A program made the translations under genes and the position numbers. DNA of 64,000 nucleotides, from positions 372,001 to 436,000 of the forward strand of contig JAVBPY010000006.1 in NCBI GenBank assembly GCA_031549345.1. The letters are read 5' to 3'. Source of the stretch: CASFRF01 sp031549345. Its GTDB lineage: Bacteria; Verrucomicrobiota; Lentisphaeria; Victivallales; Victivallaceae. The stretch's first letter is position 1. Each line of letters starts with the position of its first letter. Below are positions 45,202 to 53,433 of the stretch, in pieces. The notes beneath the pieces are model-generated. The model did no database searches and had not been told where the DNA came from. It was given only the letters and a program-made list of their open reading frames with translations.

Positions 45202-46270
45202 CGCGGTGGAAGCCCTCCTTGCCCGGCCCCCGGCTTTTCTCGGCGCCGTGCCCGGCACTACGAACATCGCCGTCAGTACCCGCGTGCGCATGGCGCGGAA
45301 CCTCGCCGCGCTTCATTTCCCGGTTGCGCTGGACGCGGACGCCTTGTGCGGCGCGCGCGAACACATTGCGCTGGCGACGGCCGATGCCGGCGTGCTGAAA
45401 AAAAACCATTTTTCATTGAAGGTCGACGAGCTCCCTTTTCATGAACAGGAGATTTTGTTCGAACGCCGCGTGGCGAGTCGCGCCCTCCTCAACCGCGGTC
45501 GCGGCGCCGGGCTGGAATTCACCGCCGACGGCGATGCTTGCGTGATGATCAACGAAGAGGATCATCTGCGTATTCAGGTGATTCTCCCCGGCCTTGGATT
45601 GGATGAGGCGTTCCGGCGCGTGAACACGATGGACGACGCGCTCGGCGCGCGCCTGGAATACGCGTTTCATCCGCAATTCGGGTTCCTGACAAGCCGTCCG
45701 GCGGATGCGGGAACCGGAATGCGCGCCTCGGTTATGCTCCATTTGCCCGGTCTTGTGTTCACGGGGGAGTTTCCGCAGGTATTAAACGCCCTCGGGAAAA
45801 TGCATTTCACCATGCGCGGTCTTTGCGGGGAGGGGACGGCGGGGGGAGGGCATTTCTTCCAGCTTTCCAACCAAAGCACCCTCGGTGAAAGCGAGGGGCA
45901 AGTCCTTGAACGCCTGCGGCGTGTCGCAGCTCTCCTTATCGACCAGGAAGAGCGCGCACGGGAGGAACTTATTCAGTCGAAAAAGAATGAAATTTTCGAC
46001 TGTGTGGGGCGCGCATTCGGGACGCTGCGGTATGGCTACAAACTCGATTACCCCGAGGCGCTCCAGGCATTGTCCATCCTCCGCCTCGGCGTGGGGTTCG
46101 GGATGTTCGACGAAGTGGATATTCCTTTGGTCAACGAACTTTTTATGAACATCCAACCCGCGCATCTTTCTTTTTGCCGTAATAAGAAGAAAGAGGACGA
46201 ATGCGATGTTGCACGCGCCGCAATGACGCGGGAACGTCTCCGTAAAAAAGGAGACAAGCGGCATGCTTGA
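45194..46270 (+). CDS. mcsB: Protein-arginine kinase McsB
   Basis: 358 residues from the ATG at 45194, overlapping mcsA; the frame is open further upstream within mcsA. STRVRMARN at 28-36 is the nucleotide-binding start of the ATP:guanido phosphotransferase fold, and CGEGTAGGGHFFQLSNQ matches the McsB phosphagen-kinase-like active-site loop in place of the Cys motif of creatine kinases. Length fits McsB. It phosphorylates arginine residues to mark proteins for ClpCP degradation. It overlaps the histidine kinase gene by eight bases, linking the stress-proteolysis pair to signalling by position. Confidence 0.9.
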   Translation: MDDAVEALLARPPAFLGAVPGTTNIAVSTRVRMARNLAALHFPVALDADALCGAREHIALATADAGVLKKNHFSLKVDELPFHEQEILFERRVASRALLNRGRGAGLEFTADGDACVMINEEDHLRIQVILPGLGLDEAFRRVNTMDDALGARLEYAFHPQFGFLTSRPADAGTGMRASVMLHLPGLVFTGEFPQVLNALGKMHFTMRGLCGEGTAGGGHFFQLSNQSTLGESEGQVLERLRRVAALLIDQEERAREELIQSKKNEIFDCVGRAFGTLRYGYKLDYPEALQALSILRLGVGFGMFDEVDIPLVNELFMNIQPAHLSFCRNKKKEDECDVARAAMTRERLRKKGDKRHA

Positions 46271-48194
46271 ACAATATTACCCTTTTCTGCTCGCCCTCCT
46301 GGAGATGACATTTCTTTTTGTCGCCCTGGGCATTTTGCACAGCCAGCGCCGGAGCATCGGCATGGCGCCGTTCTATCTTTCCACCGGACTGCTTCTTTTG
46401 TTCGCACAACTCATCGGCGCGGTGGGGCTGGAGGCGGAGCTTTTTGATACGTTGCGCTTTCCCGTGGTCCACCTCGCCCTTGTCCTGCCGCTCCTGGGGG
46501 CGATGCTTGTGGTGTACGCTACGGAAGGGACGCTTGCCGCGCAGCGTTTTATCATCGGTTCGCTGGTTTCGTTCGGACTTTTCCTCTATCTCGGCGAAAT
46601 CACCCGGCTGCAGTCGAGTTGGCAGGGGTTTTTTATCGCCGCGGAACTGCCGGGGGAAGCGCTCGATTATGTTTTGCGGGAAAGCCGACGCTCGATGGTC
46701 GTTATGGAACTTGCGCTCCTGCTGGACTTGTTCCTTTTGCCGATCATTTTCACCCGCCTCCGGAATACGGGGTGCCGCCTCTGGTTCTGCGTCATGGTTT
46801 CCTTGCTGGCGACACAGCTGACGGACATTGGATTTTACTGGCTCTTTTTCCGCGACATCCGTCCGGATACCGAGGTGCTTTTGGGCACGATGCTCGCCCG
46901 GGTACTCGGCGCGATCTGGCTGGGTATTTTGTTGACCACATACTTGGATAAAATCGAGCGTGAAGTCATCGGCGGGCGCAAGCGGCCTTTGGACATTGTC
47001 TTCGCCTTTCTCGGCGGTTATGGACGCACCCACGCGTTGGAGCAGAATTTGCGCGAATGGGAAGGGCGTTACCGGCTTTTGCTGGAAAACGCCAGTGAGT
47101 TCATCGTTCTCCTGACTCCCGACGGCCGGATCATCGACGCAAATCCGGCCGCGACACGTCTTTTGACCGGAGAGGAAAATTCTGAAAAGGTGCTCGGCAC
47201 CCTTCTTTATTCCCGGCTGAGCCTTCCCGGCGGAGCCCCCTTCCGTCCCGAGGACCGCCGCGACGAAGCCGCCGTGCTGACGTTGGACGCGAAAACCACG
47301 GAACGCGCGCGGCAGCTTTCCTTCTCCATCGCGGAGGTGGAAACACACGGGCAGCGCCTTTTCACATTGATCGGCCGCGACGTAACGGAGGAATTGAAAC
47401 TAGCGGAAGAAAAGCAGCGTTTGTCGGAGGATCTTGCCCATTCGCAGCGCCTGGAAGCTCTTGGGCAGCTTGCCGGCGGCATCGCACACGACTTCAACAA
47501 CCATCTTCACGCGATCCTGGGGCATTTGGATGTAATTGAATATGTGTGCGATGTTGATGACCCAAAGGTGAGCGGGCACCTCCAGAAGATCGGGCGCATT
47601 GCCGAGCAATGCGGAAAATTGACCGCCCAGCTCCTCGGCTACGCGCGCAAGGGGAAGTATCAGGTGGCCGATCTCGACCTCCGGAAAGTGCTCGAAAGCA
47701 GCTGCGACCTTCTTCTGGCCGGCAGTCGCGGCGAAGTCAAATTTTTTCTCGAACTTCCGGCGGAAGAGCTTCCGGTTCGCGGCGATTTGGTGCAGCTTCA
47801 GCAGGTTTTCCTGAATTTGATGCTCAATGCTATCGACGCGCTCTCCGGCTCTTCCGCTTCCTCGCGGGAGCTCCACATCGGCGCGGCGGAAGCGTCCGCG
47901 TGTCCGTTTGAAGTTTTCGATCCGGCAAAGCCGCAGGAGAAGGTCCCGCGCGAAAAATACGTTTATGCCTGGGTGCGCGACAACGGCGGCGGCATCGATC
48001 CGGCAACGCTGAGTAAAATTTTCGAGCCGTTCTTCACCACAAAACCGATCGGCAAAGGGACCGGCATGGGCCTGTCCATGGTATACGGCACGGTAACGCA
48101 CCATTTCGGCTGGGTGCAAGTGGAAAGCGAACTCGGGATCGGGAGCGAGTTCCGTATTTTCCTCCCGAAGCGCGAGAACACCGCCGATGCGTAA
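46263..48194 (+). CDS. Membrane-bound PAS-domain histidine kinase
   Basis: 643 residues. Residues 5-230 form about six membrane helices in place of a periplasmic sensor. A PAS domain occupies about 265-380 (FIVLLTPDGRIIDANPAATRLL). The phosphoacceptor is H409 in AGGIAHDFNNHL. The ATPase domain has N (MLNAIDAL), G1 (DNGGGIDP), F (IFEPFFTTK) and G2 (GKGTGMGLSMVYG) boxes. No receiver domain or response regulator gene is adjacent, so it is an orphan here. It overlaps mcsB and the following membrane-protein gene by eight bases each, so the four genes form one transcriptional unit. Confidence 0.9.
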   Translation: MLEQYYPFLLALLEMTFLFVALGILHSQRRSIGMAPFYLSTGLLLLFAQLIGAVGLEAELFDTLRFPVVHLALVLPLLGAMLVVYATEGTLAAQRFIIGSLVSFGLFLYLGEITRLQSSWQGFFIAAELPGEALDYVLRESRRSMVVMELALLLDLFLLPIIFTRLRNTGCRLWFCVMVSLLATQLTDIGFYWLFFRDIRPDTEVLLGTMLARVLGAIWLGILLTTYLDKIEREVIGGRKRPLDIVFAFLGGYGRTHALEQNLREWEGRYRLLLENASEFIVLLTPDGRIIDANPAATRLLTGEENSEKVLGTLLYSRLSLPGGAPFRPEDRRDEAAVLTLDAKTTERARQLSFSIAEVETHGQRLFTLIGRDVTEELKLAEEKQRLSEDLAHSQRLEALGQLAGGIAHDFNNHLHAILGHLDVIEYVCDVDDPKVSGHLQKIGRIAEQCGKLTAQLLGYARKGKYQVADLDLRKVLESSCDLLLAGSRGEVKFFLELPAEELPVRGDLVQLQQVFLNLMLNAIDALSGSSASSRELHIGAAEASACPFEVFDPAKPQEKVPREKYVYAWVRDNGGGIDPATLSKIFEPFFTTKPIGKGTGMGLSMVYGTVTHHFGWVQVESELGIGSEFRIFLPKRENTADA

Positions 48195-49497
48195 TGCCGA
48201 AACGTCCGGGAGAGGGAGCTTTGCGGCGACCGTTTTCAGAACACTTATTCCGCCTTCTTTGATTGTCCTTGTCTGGCTGTTTCTTCCTGTCGATATTGCA
48301 GTAGAGTGGGTGCTTCTCGCGGCTCTTCCGCTCTGCCTTCTTCTGGGGCGCTGTTTTGATCCGGTAACGGAATTTTTATGTGTGCTTTGCACGCTCTTTT
48401 TTTTCTTTTCGGATCCCCCCCCATGCGCGCCACCGCGGGCGCAATTTGCACCGCTGAGCGTCCTGAGCGCCGCGCTCCAGGTGCAAGGTTCCCCATGCCG
48501 TGTCCTCTATGTCGGCAGCGCGCCCGAATATCCGGAGTGGCTCGATGCGCTCCCGGGCAATGCGAATGTTTTTGCAATCCTTCCGCCGGAATCATTGTCT
48601 GAAGACTGGAGATATGTGCAATGCCTCAAATCCTATTTCCCGCTTGCCGAGCTGGAGGAACTCCAGATGCCGCCCTTTCAGCTTATTTTGTTCAACCTCC
48701 CCCCCGATCTCCCCGCGCCTTTACGAAAACGTTTTTTCCGGGCGGCCGCAAAGCATCTGGACCAAGAACAACACGGCGTGATTCTGGCCGATGCGTCCTT
48801 TGTTACGCAGGGATTTTCTCCGCTGCGCCGGGAATTTCTTACTCCGAATCTGGCCGCCTTCCGGACGATTCCGCTGGAACGTTCTTCCGAGGCATTGGTC
48901 CTGCGCCTGGAGGAACTGGATTCGGATTCCCCGATTCCCCCTTGCATGTTCCCCGTTCTCAAATCCCTTGAGGTGGTTGAACCGGAACTTTCCGTCCCCC
49001 CCAACCCTTATTCGCGGACGGGCATTTTTTTCGCGGCGTACCTTGTTTTCCGCTTGTTTGCGGGCCGCTATCCGCGCGGGGCGCGATCCTGCGCGAAGTT
49101 GGAAATCGGACTGGCCGCCACACTGTTTTTCCTGGCGTGTACGCACATGATGGCGAACAGTCAGCTTCAGTTGGGTGTCGATCCCTTTTTAATTTTGCCG
49201 CTTGCCGTTTTGATTTGCCGCCCCGGACCGCGGGCGGTTGAATGGTTGTTTCCTTTGGCGGTCTTTCTTTTTCTTGGGATGTCGTTCTTTTTTTCCGTAC
49301 CGGAGTGCATTTCTCTTTTGTTTTTCATGGGCATCTGGGGCGCGGGCGCGTTCTGGAGCCAAAGCGGCGGCGGCGGAAAAATCTGGGGGCTTCTGGGGGC
49401 TTTCGGCGGGATTGCCGTGGCATTTTGGTCGCCCGACCCTCTTTTTCTCGGCGCGCTGGCATTGGCGGTGATTCTTCCGCGTTTTGTTCGCCTTTGA
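48187..49497 (+). CDS. Polytopic membrane protein with a spermidine-synthase-like soluble segment
   Basis: 436 residues. N-terminal helices at about 18-75, a soluble part at 95-260, and about five helices from 280 to 430. The soluble part (PCRVLYVGSAPEYPEWLDAL, PFQLILFNLPPDL, GVILADASFV) resembles a degenerate Rossmann methyltransferase of the spermidine-synthase type seen in some membrane proteins, but the SAM motif is weak. Last gene of the mcsA operon. Function unknown. Confidence 0.6.
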   Translation: MRNAETSGRGSFAATVFRTLIPPSLIVLVWLFLPVDIAVEWVLLAALPLCLLLGRCFDPVTEFLCVLCTLFFFFSDPPPCAPPRAQFAPLSVLSAALQVQGSPCRVLYVGSAPEYPEWLDALPGNANVFAILPPESLSEDWRYVQCLKSYFPLAELEELQMPPFQLILFNLPPDLPAPLRKRFFRAAAKHLDQEQHGVILADASFVTQGFSPLRREFLTPNLAAFRTIPLERSSEALVLRLEELDSDSPIPPCMFPVLKSLEVVEPELSVPPNPYSRTGIFFAAYLVFRLFAGRYPRGARSCAKLEIGLAATLFFLACTHMMANSQLQLGVDPFLILPLAVLICRPGPRAVEWLFPLAVFLFLGMSFFFSVPECISLLFFMGIWGAGAFWSQSGGGGKIWGLLGAFGGIAVAFWSPDPLFLGALALAVILPRFVRL

Positions 49498-49509
49498 AGC
49501 TCTTCTTTA

Positions 49510-49538
49510 TTGACATTCCCGTGTTTTTGTGCTATAAT
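49510..49538 (+). promoter_or_regulatory. Perfect consensus sigma-70 promoter
   Basis: TTGACA (49510-49515) and TATAAT (49533-49538) are separated by exactly 17 bases. It starts 13 bases after the stop of the preceding gene and drives the gene at 49582; strong constitutive expression is expected. Confidence 0.9.
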
Positions 49539-49581
49539 CAATGACCATAGAAACCAGGAAACGAAATACAAGGAGGCTCCT

Positions 49582-50322
49582 GTGGGAAAAAGAACCGTGA
49601 ACAATGCGCGTATCTGGGTCAACCGGATCGTAAAGCTTATCGTACTTCTGGCTGTTGTACTTGGCGTGTACTACATTTACGCCAACTGGGGCTACATCAA
49701 GTACCGCAACCATAAGAAGTACGAAGTTTCGCGCTACGGCGTCAACTGGCGTACCAACCTCCGCTCCGGGCGCTACTGGGCCGAAGAGAACAAGCGCAAT
49801 ACCATGATCGTTTTCCTGAAGTCCGGCGGCGGCGACGTCGCAAGCGACAAATTCATCGCCCAGATCATCCCCTCTAAAGAATTCACCGCCGCCGCGATGA
49901 CCTATATTCCGGTTATCTGCGACCTTCAGAAAGGGCAGAACCCTTCCCCGGGCTTGAAGACCAACCAGGAAGAAATCCAGAAGGAATACGATTTGTTTTC
50001 CGGCCCCGGCGGTGTCGTCGTTCTGATCAATCCGCAGGGTAAGGAACTCGGGCGCGTCCGTTATACGGGCGCGGAAAAGGCCGCCGTGCTGATCAATCAG
50101 CTCGCGGGCGGGAAGTTCGTCGCTTTGCCGCCGGTTCCGATCCCGCAGTTGCGCAATCCGTTTGCCCCCGCCATCCGCCAGGCCAGCCGCACGGTTACGG
50201 AAATGGCCTCCGGTCCGGTCAAACCCGCCGAGAACAAGGCGGAAGAAACCGATGCCGCCGCGCCGGAAAAAACAGACGAGAACCCGGTTGAAAAGACCTC
50301 AGAAAAACCCGTGCAAAAGTGA
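49582..50322 (+). CDS. Membrane-anchored thioredoxin-fold-like protein of unknown function
   Basis: 246 residues from a GTG at 49582 (AAGGAGG at 49570-49576, the strongest ribosome-binding site in the window). An N-terminal anchor helix at about 14-34 is followed by an exported domain in which TMIVFLKSGGGDVASDKFIAQ and GPGGVVVLINPQGKELGRVRYTG recall the thioredoxin fold, but there is no CxxC. The C-terminal 60 residues are rich in Pro, Glu, Lys and Ala and probably disordered. Consensus promoter, ideal ribosome-binding site and strong terminator point to a highly expressed envelope protein. No family recognised. Confidence 0.7.
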   Translation: MGKRTVNNARIWVNRIVKLIVLLAVVLGVYYIYANWGYIKYRNHKKYEVSRYGVNWRTNLRSGRYWAEENKRNTMIVFLKSGGGDVASDKFIAQIIPSKEFTAAAMTYIPVICDLQKGQNPSPGLKTNQEEIQKEYDLFSGPGGVVVLINPQGKELGRVRYTGAEKAAVLINQLAGGKFVALPPVPIPQLRNPFAPAIRQASRTVTEMASGPVKPAENKAEETDAAAPEKTDENPVEKTSEKPVQK

Positions 50323-50331
50323 TATTTTCGT

Positions 50332-50369
50332 AACGGCCGCCGGAGTCCTCGATTCCGGCGGCCGTTTTT
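50332..50369 (+). terminator. Rho-independent terminator
   Basis: AACGGCCGCCGGA (50332-50344) and TCCGGCGGCCGTT (50354-50366) form a perfect 13-bp stem with a 9-base loop; T run at 50365-50369. It ends the transcript of the gene at 49582. Confidence 0.9.
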
Positions 50370-50415
50370 CTTTGGACGCATTGCAAAAAAAGCCGTATAA
50401 AACAACGAATGAAGC

Positions 50416-50443
50416 TTGAATTTCGGCCATGAAGCGATATAGT
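50416..50443 (+). promoter_or_regulatory. Promoter of tRNA-His
   Basis: TTGAAT (50416-50421) and TATAGT (50438-50443), 16 bases apart, lie about 20 bases upstream of the tRNA. Confidence 0.5.
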
Positions 50444-50462
50444 AAAGATCGTATTCTCTCGT

Positions 50463-50540
50463 GGTGGTAGTAGCTCAGTTGGTTAGAGCGCCTGGTTGTG
50501 GCCCAGGAGGTCGAGGGTTCAAATCCCTTCTTCCACCCCA
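50463..50540 (+). tRNA. tRNA-His (anticodon GTG)
   Basis: The extra G(-1) at 50463 faces C73, as expected for tRNA-His. The acceptor GTGGTAG pairs with CTTCCAC with one T-T mismatch, the anticodon stem CCTGG/CCAGG encloses TTGTGGC (anticodon GTG), and the T-arm is GAGGGTTCAAATCCCTT. CCA is encoded. The acceptor mismatch is unusual but the rest is canonical. Confidence 0.93.
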
Positions 50541-50551
50541 GTTTGTCTTCA

Positions 50552-50581
50552 CGGAGGCGCTTGCAACCTCCGATTTTTTTT
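50552..50581 (+). terminator. Terminator of tRNA-His
   Basis: CGGAGG (50552-50557) and CCTCCG (50567-50572) form a 6-bp stem followed by A and eight T at 50574-50581. Confidence 0.8.
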
Positions 50582-50654
50582 GTCCGGACAACGTTGTGTC
50601 CTCCCTGAAAAATCTCCGCTCACCGCTTCGCTGACGTCGGTTCCCGCCGTCGCG

Positions 50655-50765
50655 CCTCCCGGGCTTGTGTGTGGTTGCCCTGCGCCCCTAAGGGGCTTGG
50701 GCACGCGAAGGCAGAGCCTTCGCGTGTGGCCCGGGAGATCGAGGGTTCGATTCCCTTCTTTGTGC
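50655..50765 (+). other. Structured element containing a degenerate tRNA-His 3' half
   Basis: GTGTGGCCCGGGAGATCGAG and the bases to 50760 copy the anticodon-to-T-arm part of tRNA-His (50494-50531) with a few changes; the T-arm GAGGGTTCGATTCCCTT is still intact. Upstream bases fold into TGCCC/GGGCA around GCCCC-TAA-GGGGC, and an 11-bp perfect hairpin CACGCGAAGGC (50702-50712) / GCCTTCGCGTG (50716-50726) with an AGA loop. CTCCCGGGC near 50656 pairs with GCCCGGGAG (50729-50737) to close the whole. Either a decayed tRNA/attachment-site duplicate or a small structured RNA. Confidence 0.4.
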
Positions 50766-51041
50766 AATGTTTGTGCAACCACGGCGAGAAGCAGCCACAA
50801 CCGCCCCCCTCCCTGGCAATTCAACCGCTGCAATTCACGTATAAATTCCAGTGCAAGTCTTCTGAAAACGATCGAAAAAGATCCGTTAAAAATTGCAATC
50901 ATACAAAATCAGTGATATATTTATTATGGTTTAATTTGAAACAGCAGTGTGGATATTTTTTGAGCAACTGATCCCCAAAGTTTTTTTCGAGTGTCCGATA
51001 AAAAATTTTGAAACCAGTTTCTCTTTGTTCTAAGGATTGGT
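50766..51041. other. AT-rich intergenic stretch with promoter of the acyltransferase operon
   Basis: No gene is seen. TTGCAA (50893-50898) and TATATT (50916-50921), 17 bases apart, form a good candidate promoter 120 bases before the MBOAT gene. AAGGA near 51031 is its ribosome-binding site. Confidence 0.5.
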
Positions 51042-52457
51042 ATGCTTTTTAATTCGTTGGCTTTTTTCGTTTTCGCGTTTTTCTTCTTTCTCCTATGGCC
51101 GGTGTTCCGGGGAAAATCACAGCCAAGATGGATATTCATCGTCATCGCATCACTGATTTTTTACGGATGGTGGGATTGGCGTTTCCTTTTTCTTCTGCTC
51201 GGCGTCGCCACCTGCGATTTCCTCCTCGGCTGGTGGATGGACTCCACGAAGGGGACGCGGAACCGGAAATGGCTTCTGGCCTTCTCCATTGTGCTCAATA
51301 TCGGCGCACTGGGAGTTTTCAAATATGCCAACTTTTCCGTGCACAACTTGAATTGGCTGCTTGGGGTTTTCGGCCTCAACCACAATGTTCTCCCGCCGAA
51401 CATCATACTCCCCATCGGCATCAGCTTCTACATCTTCCAGGGGCTTTCGTATGTCTGGGACATCTACCGCAGGGAATTGACCCACACTCGTAATTACCTG
51501 CACTTTCTCGCCTTCCTGAGCCTTTTCCCCCAGTTGGTGGCCGGACCGATCATCCGCGGCGGCGAGCTTTTGCAGCAGTTGCGGACTCCGGGGAACCCCA
51601 CCAAAGAGGCGCAATGGGAAGGATTCCGCCTGATCATCTGGGGGTTTTTCAAAAAAGTCATTATCGCCAACCATCTGGCGCCTTTCATTTCGCTGGCGTT
51701 CCGCAACCTTCAGACATCGGGGGAATCGACACTTTACTGGTGGGTGGTCGCGTTTGCGTTCGGCATCCAGATTTACGGCGACTTCTGCGGTTATTCGGAC
51801 ATCGCCCGCGGCCTGGCGCGCTGGATGGGATACAGCTTCCCGCTGAACTTCAACAATCCCTACCAATCGACCAGCTTCGGCGAGTTCTGGAGCCGTTGGC
51901 ATATCACCCTCTCCCGCTGGATCCGGGATTATGTCTACATCTCCTTCGGCGGCAACCGTTGCGGTAAAATCCGCACGTACATCAACCTTATGGCCGCCAT
52001 GCTGATCAGCGGATTCTGGCACGGCGCGGCATGGACCTATGTCATCTGGGGCGGGTTGCATGGATTCTACCTTGTGGTAGAAAAATTAACCGCCCCCTGG
52101 ACCGGACGTCTGCCGGCGCCAATCCGCCGGTATTTCGGCTGGATTCTTTGTTTGCTCCTGACGATGGTGGCCTGGGTCTTCTTCCGCGCCAACGACCTGC
52201 CGCAAGCCCTGACTATTGTAAAAATGATGTTCAATTGCAATTTCAGCACTTGGCATGCGCCGATTTACGGAAAAATCATCCTCATTGAAATAATCATGCT
52301 GGGGTATGTTCTGCTTACGATGCATGGATTTACGTACCAGCGCTTAATGGAAAAGAAATTCCTTTCACGTCTGGAGCCTTGGCTGTTGGTCCTTATCGGG
52401 ATCGTGTCGGTTTTTCTGCGCGGGCCGGACACATCGTTCATTTATTTTCAATTCTGA
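51042..52457 (+). CDS. MBOAT-family O-acyltransferase (AlgI-like)
   Basis: 471 residues with about eleven membrane helices. FWHGAAWTYVIWGGLHG holds the conserved MBOAT His (H327); FPQLVAGPIIRG and SFGEFWSRWHITLSRWIRDYVYI are AlgI-subfamily signatures. Members transfer acetyl groups from the cytoplasm across the inner membrane to alginate, peptidoglycan or teichoic acid through a partner SGNH protein. Here the next gene, 18 bases on, encodes such a partner. The acceptor polymer is unknown; no alginate biosynthesis genes are present. Confidence 0.9.
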   Translation: MLFNSLAFFVFAFFFFLLWPVFRGKSQPRWIFIVIASLIFYGWWDWRFLFLLLGVATCDFLLGWWMDSTKGTRNRKWLLAFSIVLNIGALGVFKYANFSVHNLNWLLGVFGLNHNVLPPNIILPIGISFYIFQGLSYVWDIYRRELTHTRNYLHFLAFLSLFPQLVAGPIIRGGELLQQLRTPGNPTKEAQWEGFRLIIWGFFKKVIIANHLAPFISLAFRNLQTSGESTLYWWVVAFAFGIQIYGDFCGYSDIARGLARWMGYSFPLNFNNPYQSTSFGEFWSRWHITLSRWIRDYVYISFGGNRCGKIRTYINLMAAMLISGFWHGAAWTYVIWGGLHGFYLVVEKLTAPWTGRLPAPIRRYFGWILCLLLTMVAWVFFRANDLPQALTIVKMMFNCNFSTWHAPIYGKIILIEIIMLGYVLLTMHGFTYQRLMEKKFLSRLEPWLLVLIGIVSVFLRGPDTSFIYFQF

Positions 52458-52475
52458 CGGGAGAGACGCGTCGAC

Positions 52476-53396
52476 ATGAGAAAATTTACTTACAATCGAA
52501 CATTGCTGTTTGTTCTGACGCTGGTCTTGATTCTTTCCGTGGCGCTGGCGCTGTTCCGGCCGGGGTCCCAGGACCCGCGCGGAATGTCGGAGGCCGAATT
52601 TGTCTGGCGGAAAATAAATATGACCCATTCGGCCGATGTTGTTCTGGCGGGGGATTCCCGCATGGCCAATAACGTCTCTCCCGGACATGTCGCGCAAGCT
52701 TTTCCCGATCTGAAGGTATTGAATTGCGCGTTCAAAGGGCAAAAGATGTCGGAGAAATATTTTCGGTATCTGACCGGCTGCCTGAAGCCGGACTCCCGCG
52801 AAAAAACGATTGTGATCGGTCTTTCCAACACCAATTTGTACATGGTGGATGAAAAAGTGTTCGCGTCGGATTTCGATAGTTACGCCCCCGAGGAGTTTCA
52901 TTCGGCGCTCGCATTCCGCCTCACCGATATGTTCGCTCCCCTGAGCGGGCCGGAAATGAACATTATGCTGCGCCGTCCTTCCGGGGTTATCCGTTACCAG
53001 ATTATGCACCCGGACGGCTGGATCGAACTGGTCGCGGAAGATAAAAAATCCTACTTTTCCGGCTGGCTCGAAAAAGTCGTTCCTAAAGACAACAGCGAAA
53101 AAATCAACGAAGGCGTCGCATTCCTTGAACGCTGGAGCGCCCATTGGAGCAAGCTCGGAATCCGGGTCATCTTTTTTCAGCAGCCCTTGGATGAGGATAC
53201 CTGGAAAGTCGCCACCCTGCAAGGCTACAACAAGGAACGGATCAAAAAACAACTCACCGCCGCCGGTGCGCTGTGGTTGGAAGACGTGCCGAAAACAGAT
53301 GGCGCCGTGACGCTGAACAATTATTTGGAAAGCGATTCCGCCAAATTATTCTCCACCGCTCTGGGGCAGAACCTTGCGCCCCTTTTGGGCAGATAA
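52476..53396 (+). CDS. Membrane-anchored SGNH-like protein, partner of the MBOAT
   Basis: 306 residues. Anchor helix at about 9-27, then an exported domain with VVLAGDSRMANNV, in which GDSR at 59-62 (Ser61) is the altered block I seen in AlgJ/AlgX/DltD-type partners of MBOAT proteins. Gene order and close spacing after the MBOAT support a role as the second-step O-acetyltransferase outside the cytoplasm. The Asp-His pair is not clearly identifiable, so it could also be a binding partner without catalysis. Confidence 0.7.
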   Translation: MRKFTYNRTLLFVLTLVLILSVALALFRPGSQDPRGMSEAEFVWRKINMTHSADVVLAGDSRMANNVSPGHVAQAFPDLKVLNCAFKGQKMSEKYFRYLTGCLKPDSREKTIVIGLSNTNLYMVDEKVFASDFDSYAPEEFHSALAFRLTDMFAPLSGPEMNIMLRRPSGVIRYQIMHPDGWIELVAEDKKSYFSGWLEKVVPKDNSEKINEGVAFLERWSAHWSKLGIRVIFFQQPLDEDTWKVATLQGYNKERIKKQLTAAGALWLEDVPKTDGAVTLNNYLESDSAKLFSTALGQNLAPLLGR

Positions 53397-53433
53397 TATG
53401 CACGCAAACCTTTTCATTTCAAGGAGATAAACA

